12,888 bases of DNA, from positions 1-12,888 of the forward strand of contig JAKOSQ010000083.1 in assembly GCA_029777215.1 (NCBI GenBank), written 5' to 3'. This DNA comes from Bacillota bacterium. Its GTDB lineage: Bacteria; Bacillota; Clostridia; Oscillospirales; Oscillospiraceae. The notes under the pieces are model-generated. The model worked only from the letters and a program-made list of their open reading frames with translations. It did no database searches and was not told where the DNA came from. The position numbers were made by a program, and so were the translations under genes. The number at the start of each line of letters is the position of its first letter. Position 1 is the stretch's first letter. This document shows, piece by piece, positions 1 to 7,295 of this stretch.

Positions 1-1278
1 AAGGAGATAGTCGTAGCGCACGCCGCTGCGGACGAAGACCTTCTTGACGCCCGGGATCTCGCGCAGCTCCTGCAGGAGCTTTGTGTAGCTCGTATGGTCG
101 GCGTCGAGATTTTTGCAGGGCGTCGGCGCGAGGCAGCGCTTTTTGGCGCACATGCCGTTTTTGAGCTGCTGCTGGCAGGACGGGTGGTCAAAGTTCGCGG
201 TCGGGCCGCCGACATCGGAGACGTAGCCCTTCCAGAGCGGGTGGTGCGTCATGGCCTCGACCTCGCGGATGACGGATTGGTGGCTGCGAGAGCTGACCAT
301 GCGCCCCTGATGAAACGCGAGCGCGCAGAAGTTGCAGCCGCCGAAGCAGCCCCGGTTGTGGATGACTGAAAAGCGTACCTCGTCGATGGCCGGCACGCCG
401 CCGAGCGCATCGTACATCGGGTGCGGCTCACGGGTGTAGGGCAGCTCCGCGACGCGGTCGAGCTCTTTGGCGGTCAGCGGCGGCTGCGGCGGGTTGACAA
501 CGAGACAGCGTCCCTGGCAGTTCTGGCAAAGCGCCCGGCCGCGCACGGGGTCGTGCTCCTCATATTCGATGCGCGTTGCCTCGGCATAGGCGCGCTTGTC
601 GTCGCGCACATCCTCGAAGGACGGCAGCGTGACATATTCAGATTCGCAGGCGCTCTCGTCCGGCGCGAGGAAAGCCGTGCCGCGCACGTCGCGGATTTCG
701 GAGGGTCTTATCTTTCGCTTGAGCCGCGCGGCGATTTCGCGTGTCGCCGTCTCGCCCATGCCGTAGACGAGGAGGTCGGCGGGCGCGTCGAACAAAACGG
801 CGCGGCGGACCTTGTCGTCCCAGTAGTCGTAGTGCGCGAAGCGGCGCAGCGACGCCTCGAGCCCGCCGAGGACGATCGGCATGTCCCTGCCGAAAGCTTC
901 GCGCGCGCGGTTGGCGTAGACGATGGCGGCGCGGTCCGGGCGCAGACCGGTCTTTTTGCCGGGAGAGTAGAAGTCCTCGCTCCGGTGCTTTTTCGCAGCG
1001 GTGTAGTGGGCGACCATACTGTCAAGGTTGCCCGCGCCGATGAAAACGCCGTAACGCGGCGCGCCCATCGCCAGAAAGGCCGCGTCGTCGTGCCAGTCCG
1101 GCTGGGCGAGCACCGCGACCTTGAAGCCCTCGGCCTCCAGCACGCGGGCGATGACCGCCGGGCCGAAGCTCGGGTGATCGACGTAGGCGTCGCCGGTGAC
1201 GACGAGAAAGTCGTAGCTGTACCAGCCGCGCGAGATCATATCCTCTTTGGATACCGGGAGAAAATCGGTCAGCTCCAT
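1..1278 (-). CDS. ygiQ: YgiQ family radical SAM protein (3' end cut by window edge)
   Basis: The frame runs from ATG at 1278 to the left edge without a stop, giving the first 426 residues; family members are usually about 600-700 residues, so roughly the last third is missing. The N-terminal part (about residues 1-250) has the typical YgiQ/UPF0313 look, with VVTGDAYVDHPSFG near residue 30. A Cys cluster CQNCQGRC lies at 251-258, followed by LVVNPP. The radical SAM motif is CFGGCNFC, with Cys311, Cys315 and Cys318 expected to bind a 4Fe-4S cluster and S-adenosylmethionine. A further family-typical cluster has Cys368, Cys377, Cys382 and Cys388 followed by LDADH. The substrate of the family is unknown. 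The ribosome binding site AAGGAG (1283-1288) overlaps the stop codon of the upstream phosphatase-acetyltransferase gene, and the intergenic gap is 8 nt, so the two are probably co-transcribed and translationally coupled. Confidence 0.95.
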   Translation of the reverse strand, partial: MELTDFLPVSKEDMISRGWYSYDFLVVTGDAYVDHPSFGPAVIARVLEAEGFKVAVLAQPDWHDDAAFLAMGAPRYGVFIGAGNLDSMVAHYTAAKKHRSEDFYSPGKKTGLRPDRAAIVYANRAREAFGRDMPIVLGGLEASLRRFAHYDYWDDKVRRAVLFDAPADLLVYGMGETATREIAARLKRKIRPSEIRDVRGTAFLAPDESACESEYVTLPSFEDVRDDKRAYAEATRIEYEEHDPVRGRALCQNCQGRCLVVNPPQPPLTAKELDRVAELPYTREPHPMYDALGGVPAIDEVRFSVIHNRGCFGGCNFCALAFHQGRMVSSRSHQSVIREVEAMTHHPLWKGYVSDVGGPTANFDHPSCQQQLKNGMCAKKRCLAPTPCKNLDADHTSYTKLLQELREIPGVKKVFVRSGVRYDYLL

Positions 1279-1286
1279 AGCGCTCC

Positions 1287-2438
1287 TTACTGTTCGAGGT
1301 CCTTTTCCATCAGCAGCAGGCGGCAGACGATGCCCTGCTCGCCGCTGATCTCCTGAAAGGCGTATTTCTGATAAAACGAAATGGCGCGTTCGTTGCGCTC
1401 CGAGACGTGCAGGCGCAGACTCTGCCGGCCCTGTGCGCGGAAATAGGAGACCGCGTGGCCCAGCAGCTGCGCGCCGAAGTCCTGTCCGCGCAGCTCCGGG
1501 ACGATATAGCAAAAGCTCACCCAGCCCGCGCCCTCTGCCGCCATGCGCTCCGGGTCGAGCTCGATGATGCCGGCGAACTGCTCGCCGGAGAAGACCTTCA
1601 TGAGGCAGCGCGGGTCCCGCGCGGAGATGGCGCGCGCGTTGCGGAGATAGGGCTCGTCGGCATAGCCGCGCTCGGTGCCGTGGGCTGCGATCCAGCCCTC
1701 GCGGTAGCAGCGGGAGTAGATCGCCGCGTCCTCCGGCAGACGCATCGGCTCAAAGAGCAGGTTCGAGTAGTCCGGCGAGGTCATTTTTTTGTTCTTCCAC
1801 CAGCCCTGCGAGGCAAAGGTCGAAAGCGCCGTCGGGATGTGGGAGTTGTCGTTGTAGTAGTCAATCGTGAATTTGCCGTTTTCAAAGGCGAGCTTGGCAA
1901 CACAGGTGTTGTCGCCGTGCTGCACCTTGCTGATCTCCTCGGACGGATAGCCGAGCACGCCGCTGATAAAGCTGCGGATGGACATGCCGTGGCTGACGAC
2001 GGCGACGGTCTTGCCGTCGTTTTTCGCCGCGATCTCGGTGATCGCGGCGGTGACGCGCGCGCGCAGCGCGTAGAAGTCCTCGCTGCCGTCGACGGAGAAC
2101 TTCGCGGGGTCGACCGCGAAGTAGATGATCTCCTCGGGCTCGTCGCGGTAGACGTTGCCCCACGGCAGGTCCTCCCAGACGCCCATGTTCTGCTCGCGCA
2201 GGCGCGGATCGAGCTGTATCGGCAGGTCGTGGTATTTTGTGATCGCCGTCGCGGTGGTGCGCGTGCGGCGCAGATCGCTCGCGTAGAGCGCATCGATGGG
2301 GACGTCCCTGAAGCGCTCGGCGAGATATTCGATTTGTTTATAGCCGCGCGGGGTAATGCGGCCTTCGTACTGGCCGTGGATGCGGCGGTAGATGTTGCCC
2401 TCGGCCTCCGCGTGCCGGATGAGGTAGATCGTTGTCAT
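1287..2438 (-). CDS. Histidine phosphatase (phosphoglycerate mutase-like) fused to GNAT acetyltransferase
   Basis: This 383-residue protein has two domains. Residues 1-215 form a histidine phosphatase of the phosphoglycerate mutase superfamily: LIRHAEAEGN contains the phospho-accepting His9 next to Arg8, SDLRRTRTTA supplies the second catalytic Arg (57 or 58), REQNMGVWE supplies Glu82, and VVSHGMSIR supplies the second catalytic His150. After a linker, residues 225-383 form a GNAT N-acetyltransferase: the acetyl-CoA loop is RGQDFGAQLL, and ERNERAISFYQKYAFQE is the usual C-terminal motif. All key phosphatase residues are present, so both halves look active. Substrates cannot be read from the sequence; a small metabolite phosphatase and a small-molecule or protein acetyltransferase are both possible. 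The start is supported by GGAGG at 2444-2448, 5 nt before the ATG. It is the first gene of an operon with ygiQ and has its own promoter in the divergent spacer. Confidence 0.92.
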   Translation of the reverse strand: MTTIYLIRHAEAEGNIYRRIHGQYEGRITPRGYKQIEYLAERFRDVPIDALYASDLRRTRTTATAITKYHDLPIQLDPRLREQNMGVWEDLPWGNVYRDEPEEIIYFAVDPAKFSVDGSEDFYALRARVTAAITEIAAKNDGKTVAVVSHGMSIRSFISGVLGYPSEEISKVQHGDNTCVAKLAFENGKFTIDYYNDNSHIPTALSTFASQGWWKNKKMTSPDYSNLLFEPMRLPEDAAIYSRCYREGWIAAHGTERGYADEPYLRNARAISARDPRCLMKVFSGEQFAGIIELDPERMAAEGAGWVSFCYIVPELRGQDFGAQLLGHAVSYFRAQGRQSLRLHVSERNERAISFYQKYAFQEISGEQGIVCRLLLMEKDLEQ

Positions 2439-2453
2439 GTTTGCCTCCGAATG

Positions 2454-2482
2454 TTGACCGTTTTTCTTGTGTGTGATATATT
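2454..2482 (+). promoter_or_regulatory. SigA-like promoter for the glycosyltransferase-CsaB gene
   Basis: TTGACC (2454-2459) is followed by a 17-nt spacer and TATATT (2477-2482), so each box matches 5 of 6 consensus positions. Transcription would start near 2489, giving a leader of about 100 nt before the ATG at 2593. The leader contains a weak hairpin (CCGTC at 2534-2538 with GACGG at 2549-2553). The promoter lies within the leader of the divergent operon, so the two transcripts overlap at their 5' ends. Confidence 0.6.
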
Positions 2483-2519
2483 GTAAGCTAAATAGGCTTT
2501 GGATATGGTCGTATTAAAT

Positions 2520-2548
2520 ATTTTATTACAGAACCGTCCTTTTAACAA
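2520..2548 (-). promoter_or_regulatory. SigA-like promoter for the phosphatase-GNAT/ygiQ operon
   Basis: Read on the minus strand, TTGTTA (2543-2548) is followed by a 17-nt spacer and TAAAAT (2520-2525). The -35 matches 4 of 6 and the -10 matches 5 of 6 consensus positions. Transcription would start near 2513, leaving a leader of about 75 nt. Predicted from sequence only. Confidence 0.55.
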
Positions 2549-2592
2549 GACGGCAATGGGCTGTTTTTTCAGTTCGTTCTGGGGGAAACATC

Positions 2593-4815
2593 ATGAAAGT
2601 TATCCATCTCATCAGCGGCGGCGACACCGGCGGCGCCAAAACGCACATCCACTATCTGCTTTCGGGACTCTCGAAAGAGATTGATGTGACGCTCGTGTGC
2701 TTCATGCGCGGCGAGTTTTCCGACGAGGCCGAGGCGCTCGGCATCCCGACCGTCGTTTTGGAGGGCAGCATTCCCTCGGTTTTAAAGCAGCTCAAAACGA
2801 TGATCCGCGAGGAGCACTACGACCTCATCCACTCCCACGGCGCGCGCGGCAACTTCATCGCGAGCCTCCTCAAAGGCCCCTGCGGCCTGCCGATGGTGAC
2901 GACGGTACACAGCGACCCGAAGCTCGACTACCTCGCCCGACCCGGCGCGGCGCTGGTCTACGGGACGCTCAACGACCACGCGCTCAAAAAGGCCGACTAC
3001 CTCGTCGGCGTGTCGGACTCGATGAAGTCGCTGCTCATTTCGCGCGGCTTTTCGGCCAACGAAATTTTCTCGATCTACAACGGCGTCGACTTCTCCGTCG
3101 TACCGGAGAACCCGGACCGTCTCGCCTACCTCCGCGCGCTCGGTCTGGAGTGCGACGAGCAGAGCGTCATCGTCGGCATTGCGGCGCGGCTCGACCCCGT
3201 CAAGGACATCGGAACGCTCATCCGCGGCTTTGCCCTCGCTGAAAAAAAGCAGCCGCAGCTCCGTCTCGTGATCGCGGGCGACGGCGCGCAGATGGAGGAG
3301 CTTCGCGCGCTCGCGCAGGGTCTTGGTGTCGAAAAAAAGGTCTGCTTCGCGGGCTGGCGCTCGGACGTCAACACCCTCATGGCGGCGCTCGACGTCAACA
3401 CTCTGACTTCGCTCTCGGAGACTTTCCCCTATGCGATCACGGAGGGCGCGCGCGCCCATCTCGCGACGGTGTCCTCACGCGTCGGCGGCGTGCCGAAGCT
3501 CGTCATTGAGGGCGAAACAGGCTTCCTCTTTCCCGCCGGGGACGCCGCCGCGCTGGGCGAAAAGCTCGCCCGGCTCGCCGCCGACCCCGCGCTGCGCCGC
3601 CGCATGGGCGAAGCGCTCTATGAAAAGGCGAGGCGCGAATTTTCCGTCGAGGCGACGACGCGCCGCCAGCTTGACATCTACGACGAGGTCCTGCGCCGCG
3701 AGCGGCTGAAAAAAAGCGGCGCGCGCCGCGGTGTCGTCATCATCGGGGCCTACGGCATGGGAAATTCCGGCGACGACGCAATTTTGGAGGCCATTGTCGG
3801 CGAGCTGCGGCAGATTGACCCCTTCCTGCCGATCACGGTGCTCTCCCGCCGGCCGAAGGAGACGCGCGAGCGCTACGGCGTCGAGTCGCTGCACATGTTC
3901 GACTTTGCGGGCTTCCACCGCGTTTTGAAGGGCACGCAGCTCTATCTCAGCGGCGGCGGCAGCCTCATCCAAAACGTCACCTCCCGCCGGAGTCTCTGGT
4001 ACTACCTCTACACGATTTCACAGGCGAAAAAATGCGGCAATCGCGTGATGATGTACGGCTGCGGCATCGGCCCGATCGCGGACGAGCGCGACACCCAGCG
4101 CATTTGCCGCATCCTCAACGAAAACGTGGACGTCATTACTCTGCGCGAGAGCGCTTCCCTGCAGGAGCTGCAGCGCTGCGGCGTCACAAAGCCGGCGATG
4201 GCGGTCACCTCCGACCCGGCGCTCACGCTGCCCGAGGCCCCGGCGGACATCGTGACCGCAGAGCTTGAAAAATTCGGTCTCGCGCCGGACGGCAGCTATA
4301 TCTGCTTCTCTGTCCGCGGCTGGACGGGCTTTGACGAAAAGGCGAAAGCTTTTGCCGAGGCCGCCGACTACGCCGCTGAGACGCTCGGCCTCACACCGGT
4401 CTTCATGCTCATCAACCGCGACGAGGACGGTCCGGCGACGGACGAGGTCCGCGCGCTGATGGAAACGAACGCCGCCGTCATCGACGGCGAGCGCAATTCC
4501 TCGCTGACGATCGGTCTGCTCGCGCGGATGAAAGCAGTCGTTTCGATGCGCCTGCACGGGCTGATCTTCGCGGCGTCGCAGGGCGTGCCGCTCGTCGGCG
4601 TGAGCTACGACCCGAAGGTCACGGCTTTTCTCGCCTCGATCGGCGAGGAGCGCTGCCTGCCGCTTGAGGAACTGACGGCAGAAAACTTGAAAGCTGCCGT
4701 TTCGGCGGCGTCCGCCGCCTACGGCGACCGCGACACCCGCAAGCGCACCGCCGACGCCCTCGCCGACGCGGAGAGTGAAAACAGCGCGTGGGCGAGAAAA
4801 CTGCTGGGGCTGTAA
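2593..4815 (+). CDS. csaB: Family 4 glycosyltransferase fused to CsaB-like polysaccharide pyruvyl transferase
   Basis: This 740-residue protein joins two enzymes that are normally separate. Residues 1-370 are a GT-B-fold glycosyltransferase of family 4: the N-terminus MKVIHLISGGDTGGAKTHI is the usual donor/acceptor loop, and the EX7E motif is Glu276-x7-Glu284 (SETFPYAITEG), followed by RVGGVPKLVIEGETGFLFP. A short basic linker (about 370-379) leads to residues 380-740, a pyruvyl transferase domain starting VVIIGAYGMGNSGDDAIL, with LYLSGGGSLIQN, YGCGIGP and SMRLHGLIFAASQGVPL (His655), all typical of CsaB. In Bacillus, CsaB adds pyruvate ketals to secondary wall polysaccharide so that SLH-domain proteins can bind; the known pathway suggests the same here, with the GT4 half adding a sugar to the same polymer. 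That coupling is inference. The start has a weak GGGGG-type binding site 7 nt upstream and no longer in-frame alternative. It is the only plus-strand gene. The gene symbol applies to the C-terminal half. Confidence 0.93.
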   Translation: MKVIHLISGGDTGGAKTHIHYLLSGLSKEIDVTLVCFMRGEFSDEAEALGIPTVVLEGSIPSVLKQLKTMIREEHYDLIHSHGARGNFIASLLKGPCGLPMVTTVHSDPKLDYLARPGAALVYGTLNDHALKKADYLVGVSDSMKSLLISRGFSANEIFSIYNGVDFSVVPENPDRLAYLRALGLECDEQSVIVGIAARLDPVKDIGTLIRGFALAEKKQPQLRLVIAGDGAQMEELRALAQGLGVEKKVCFAGWRSDVNTLMAALDVNTLTSLSETFPYAITEGARAHLATVSSRVGGVPKLVIEGETGFLFPAGDAAALGEKLARLAADPALRRRMGEALYEKARREFSVEATTRRQLDIYDEVLRRERLKKSGARRGVVIIGAYGMGNSGDDAILEAIVGELRQIDPFLPITVLSRRPKETRERYGVESLHMFDFAGFHRVLKGTQLYLSGGGSLIQNVTSRRSLWYYLYTISQAKKCGNRVMMYGCGIGPIADERDTQRICRILNENVDVITLRESASLQELQRCGVTKPAMAVTSDPALTLPEAPADIVTAELEKFGLAPDGSYICFSVRGWTGFDEKAKAFAEAADYAAETLGLTPVFMLINRDEDGPATDEVRALMETNAAVIDGERNSSLTIGLLARMKAVVSMRLHGLIFAASQGVPLVGVSYDPKVTAFLASIGEERCLPLEELTAENLKAAVSAASAAYGDRDTRKRTADALADAESENSAWARKLLGL

Positions 4816-4861
4816 GACAAGAACAGACTTCGGAAATCCTTTCCGAAGTCTGTTCTTGTCT
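4815..4861. terminator. Perfect 22-bp palindrome with 3-nt loop at the end of the csaB fusion gene
   Basis: The arms at 4815-4836 and 4840-4861 are perfectly complementary over 22 bp with a TCC loop (4837-4839). The left arm begins with the last base of the csaB stop codon. It sits between convergent genes and could terminate both transcripts, but the tail on the plus strand (GTTTG) is a poor U-tract. A bidirectional terminator is the most likely role; a dispersed palindromic repeat is the alternative. Confidence 0.6.
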
Positions 4862-4871
4862 GTTTGAAAAG

Positions 4872-4910
4872 TTTAATCGGCAGCCTGCCTGCGGCAGACT
4901 GCCGATTAAA
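4872..4910 (-). terminator. Second hairpin, overlapping the 3' end of the importer operon
   Basis: The outer arms 4872-4883 and 4899-4910 pair over 12 bp, then one C-A mismatch (4884/4898), then CTGCC (4885-4889) pairs with GGCAG (4893-4897) around a TGC loop. On the minus strand it is followed by CTTTTC, so it is a plausible terminator for the importer operon. It includes the stop codon (4906-4908) of the last ATPase gene and lies 10 nt from the palindrome at 4815-4861. Confidence 0.6.
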
Positions 4911-5640
4911 GCAGCGAAGCGTCAATCAGCGTCTTCGCGTATTCCGTTTTCGGGCTGGTGAAAATTTCTTCCGTCGTGTCCTGCTCGATGATGCGGCCCT
5001 CATTCATGACCATGACGCGGTCACTGATCTGGCGGATAACGTTGAGATCGTGCGAGATGAAAAGATAGCTCAAATCGAGATCGCGGCGCAGCTCAAGCAG
5101 CAGCTCCAAAATCTGGGCCTGGATGGTGACGTCCAGTGCTGAGACCGGCTCGTCCGCAATGATGAATTTCGGCCGCTGAATGAGCGCCACTGCGATGCCG
5201 ACGCGCTGGCGCTGGCCGCCGGAGAGCTCGCGCGGCTTGCGCTCGGCGTACTTGGCCGAGAGGCCGACGCGCTCAAGCATGTCGATGACGCGCTTCCTGC
5301 GCTCCTCGGGGCTATATTTCCCGTAGGCCCGGAGCGGTTCTTCCACGATCCAGCCGACGGTCTTGGCGGGGTTCAGCGAGCCCTTCGGGTCCTGAAAGAC
5401 CATCTGCGGCCGGTTCGTGTGGTGGATGATCTCACCGTCGTAGTCCGCGTGGAGACCGAGAATGGTCTTCGCAAGCGTTGATTTGCCGCAGCCGGACTCG
5501 CCGACGAGGCCGAGGACCTCACCCTCCTGCACCTCAAAGTTGATGTCGTACAGGACCTGTTTTTTCAGTTTTTTGCCAAGGACCCCGTTGCCATAGTAGT
5601 AGGCGTTGAGGTTTTTGACTTCCAGGACAGGCTCAGACAT
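4906..5640 (-). CDS. ABC importer ATP-binding subunit (DppF/NikE type)
   Basis: This is a 244-residue nucleotide-binding subunit of a peptide/nickel-family importer. The Walker A motif is GESGCGKST (47-55), the ABC signature is [15 protein letters not shown], Walker B is [12 protein letters not shown], and the switch His is in [10 protein letters not shown]. It ends shortly after the ATPase core (TLIDASLL) and lacks the C-terminal oligopeptide-importer extension found in OppF/DppF, which are usually about 320 residues; NikE and CntF are close to this length. It is expected to pair with the other ATPase on the inner face of the membrane permeases and drive import by ATP hydrolysis. The ATG lies in the last codons of the preceding ATPase gene with an 8-nt overlap (ATGTCTGA), and GGGAG lies upstream, which suggests translational coupling. 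It is the last gene of the operon. Confidence 0.95.
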   Translation of the reverse strand: MSEPVLEVKNLNAYYYGNGVLGKKLKKQVLYDINFEVQEGEVLGLVGESGCGKSTLAKTILGLHADYDGEIIHHTNRPQMVFQDPKGSLNPAKTVGWIVEEPLRAYGKYSPEERRKRVIDMLERVGLSAKYAERKPRELSGGQRQRVGIAVALIQRPKFIIADEPVSALDVTIQAQILELLLELRRDLDLSYLFISHDLNVIRQISDRVMVMNEGRIIEQDTTEEIFTSPKTEYAKTLIDASLL

Positions 5641-6421
5641 GCGTTCTTCTCCCTGCCGACACCGCCGCGATCAGCTGTTTCGTGTATTCGTGCTGAGGAT
5701 TTGTGAAAATATCCTCTGTGTCTCCGTATTCGACGATCTCGCCGTTGTACATGACGGCAACTTTTTTGCACACGCGGCGCACGACGCGCAGGTCGTGGGA
5801 GATGAAGAGCAGCGAAACGCCGCACTTTTCATTGAGCCGCCGGAACACGTCGAGAATCTGGGCCTGCACCGTCACGTCGAGGGCGGTGGTCGGCTCGTCG
5901 AGGATGAGAAGCTTCGGGTGGTTGATGAAGGCCGCAGCGATCATCGCGCGCTGGCGCTGGCCGCCGGAGAGCTGATGCGGATATTTTTTGTAGGTGAGGT
6001 CCGGCTCGGGCAGACCGACGAGCCGCATGACCTCGAGCGCCATGCTGCGGCGCTCCTCGGGCTTGAGCTTGAAGTGCAGGCGAACGGTCTCCTCGATCTG
6101 GTGGCCGATGCGCATGAGCGGGTCGAGGCTCGTCATCGGCTCTTGAAAGATGACGCCGATGTCCTTGCCCTGGACGAGACGCATTTCGCTGCAGGAGCAG
6201 TGGAGCAGATCGCGGCCGTCGAAAATGACCTCGCCGTTGATCTCCGCGCTGTCGTTTGCCAGAAGGCCGGCGATGGTCATGGCAGTGACGGTTTTGCCGC
6301 TGCCGGACTCGCCGACGAGGCCGAGGGTCTCCCCGTCCTCCATATGCAGATTGATACCGCGGACCGCCTCCGCCGGATGATCGTCGTTGAAGGTGACCGT
6401 TAGATTTTTGACGTCAAGCAT
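5633..6421 (-). CDS. ABC importer ATP-binding subunit (DppD/NikD type)
   Basis: The protein is 262 residues long from the ATG at 6421 ([11 protein letters not shown]). The frame is open further upstream to 6493, but that part lies inside the permease gene and has no resemblance to ATPases. The 6421 start gives an 8-nt overlap (ATGCTTGA) with the permease stop, the same arrangement as at the next junction. Walker A is GESGSGKT (37-44), the signature is [15 protein letters not shown], Walker B is [12 protein letters not shown], and the switch His is in [10 protein letters not shown]. The Q-loop region reads [12 protein letters not shown], typical of the D-type subunit. As with its partner, the C-terminal extension of OppD/DppD is absent. 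It forms the ATPase heterodimer of the importer. Confidence 0.94.
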   Translation of the reverse strand: MLDVKNLTVTFNDDHPAEAVRGINLHMEDGETLGLVGESGSGKTVTAMTIAGLLANDSAEINGEVIFDGRDLLHCSCSEMRLVQGKDIGVIFQEPMTSLDPLMRIGHQIEETVRLHFKLKPEERRSMALEVMRLVGLPEPDLTYKKYPHQLSGGQRQRAMIAAAFINHPKLLILDEPTTALDVTVQAQILDVFRRLNEKCGVSLLFISHDLRVVRRVCKKVAVMYNGEIVEYGDTEDIFTNPQHEYTKQLIAAVSAGRRTHV

Positions 6422-7274
6422 GTTGTTTCCGTCTCCGTTTCGTCGTCGGCCGCCACATAGGCCGGGTGCCCAGACCTTCCGATATGAGTGCAAAGCCCAA
6501 AATCAAAATAGAGATCGCGCAGCCGGCGGAGAGCGCCTGCCACGGAGAAGTCATCCAGTAGGCCTGCGAGTCGAGCAGCATGCGTCCGAGGCTGACCGCC
6601 TCCGTCTGGGAGACACCGACGCCGAGGTAGCTCATGCTGGCCTCCGCAAGCACCGCGTTGTTAAAGCCGATCGCCACTGCGCTGAGCAGGACCGGCGCGA
6701 TGTTCGGCAGGATGTGGACGAACATGATGCGCCCGGGCTTTACGCCCATGAGCTTTGCGTTTTTTACATAGTCCATCTGCCGCTGCTTGGCAAATTCGCC
6801 GCGCACGACGCGGGCGAAGCTCGGGATGAAGAGGATGCCGAGGATGAAGATGATATTCGTCCGGCCGCTGCCGGTGATCGTCACGATGACGAGGGCGAGC
6901 AGGATGCTCGGAAACGCCGTCACCGCGTCGTTGATGCGCATAATAAATTCGTCCCACGCGCCGCCGAAGTAGCCCGTGAGTCCGCCGATGACGGTGCCGA
7001 AGCTCGCGCCGATGGCGACCGCGCAAAAGGCGATCGAGAGCGTCGTCCCGGCGCCCTCCATGACGCGGCTGAAGATGTCGCGCCCGAAATTGTCCGTGCC
7101 GAGCAGATGCGCCCCGCCGGGGGCGAGGTCCTTTTCGGCGTAGGACATGGCGTCTGGGTTAAAGGGCGTCCAGAAAAAGCTGACAACGATCATCAGGACC
7201 ATGATCGAGGTGATGACGCAGCCCCATATCAAGTTGTAGTTCGGCGCACGATGGCTGTTTTTCAGCTTTTTCAA
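6414..7274 (-). CDS. ABC importer permease (DppC/NikC type), TTG start
   Basis: This 286-residue membrane protein has the N-terminal hydrophobic helix (about 17-36) and the C-subunit signature HLLGTDNFGRDIFSRVMEGA, followed by several membrane segments. The cytoplasmic EAA loop that docks onto the ATPases lies around YVKNAKLMGVKPGRIMFVHILPN. The length is usual for the family. The start is TTG at 7274: no ATG is available before residue 25, and a strong GGAGG lies 7 nt upstream. The gene follows the B-type permease with a 21-nt gap and overlaps the D-type ATPase by 8 nt. It forms the transmembrane channel together with that permease. Confidence 0.94.
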   Translation of the reverse strand: MKKLKNSHRAPNYNLIWGCVITSIMVLMIVVSFFWTPFNPDAMSYAEKDLAPGGAHLLGTDNFGRDIFSRVMEGAGTTLSIAFCAVAIGASFGTVIGGLTGYFGGAWDEFIMRINDAVTAFPSILLALVIVTITGSGRTNIIFILGILFIPSFARVVRGEFAKQRQMDYVKNAKLMGVKPGRIMFVHILPNIAPVLLSAVAIGFNNAVLAEASMSYLGVGVSQTEAVSLGRMLLDSQAYWMTSPWQALSAGCAISILILGFALISEGLGTRPMWRPTTKRRRKQHA

Positions 7275-7281
7275 GAGCTTT

Positions 7282-7286
7282 CCTCC
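7282..7286 (-). promoter_or_regulatory. Ribosome binding site that fixes the TTG start of the permease
   Basis: GGAGG on the minus strand, 7 nt before the TTG codon at 7272-7274. Because the start is non-ATG, this site is the main reason for choosing it. Confidence 0.75.
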
Positions 7287-7295
7287 GCGGTCCTT

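Noticed and set aside
421-2486. Two plus-strand open frames opposite ygiQ and the phosphatase-GNAT gene
   Set aside because: Both are shadows of clear minus-strand genes with catalytic motifs, and their products resemble nothing known.
2499-2684. Possible 61-residue small protein upstream of the csaB fusion
   Set aside because: It starts with TTG, has no ribosome binding site, and half of it overlaps the fusion gene in another frame.
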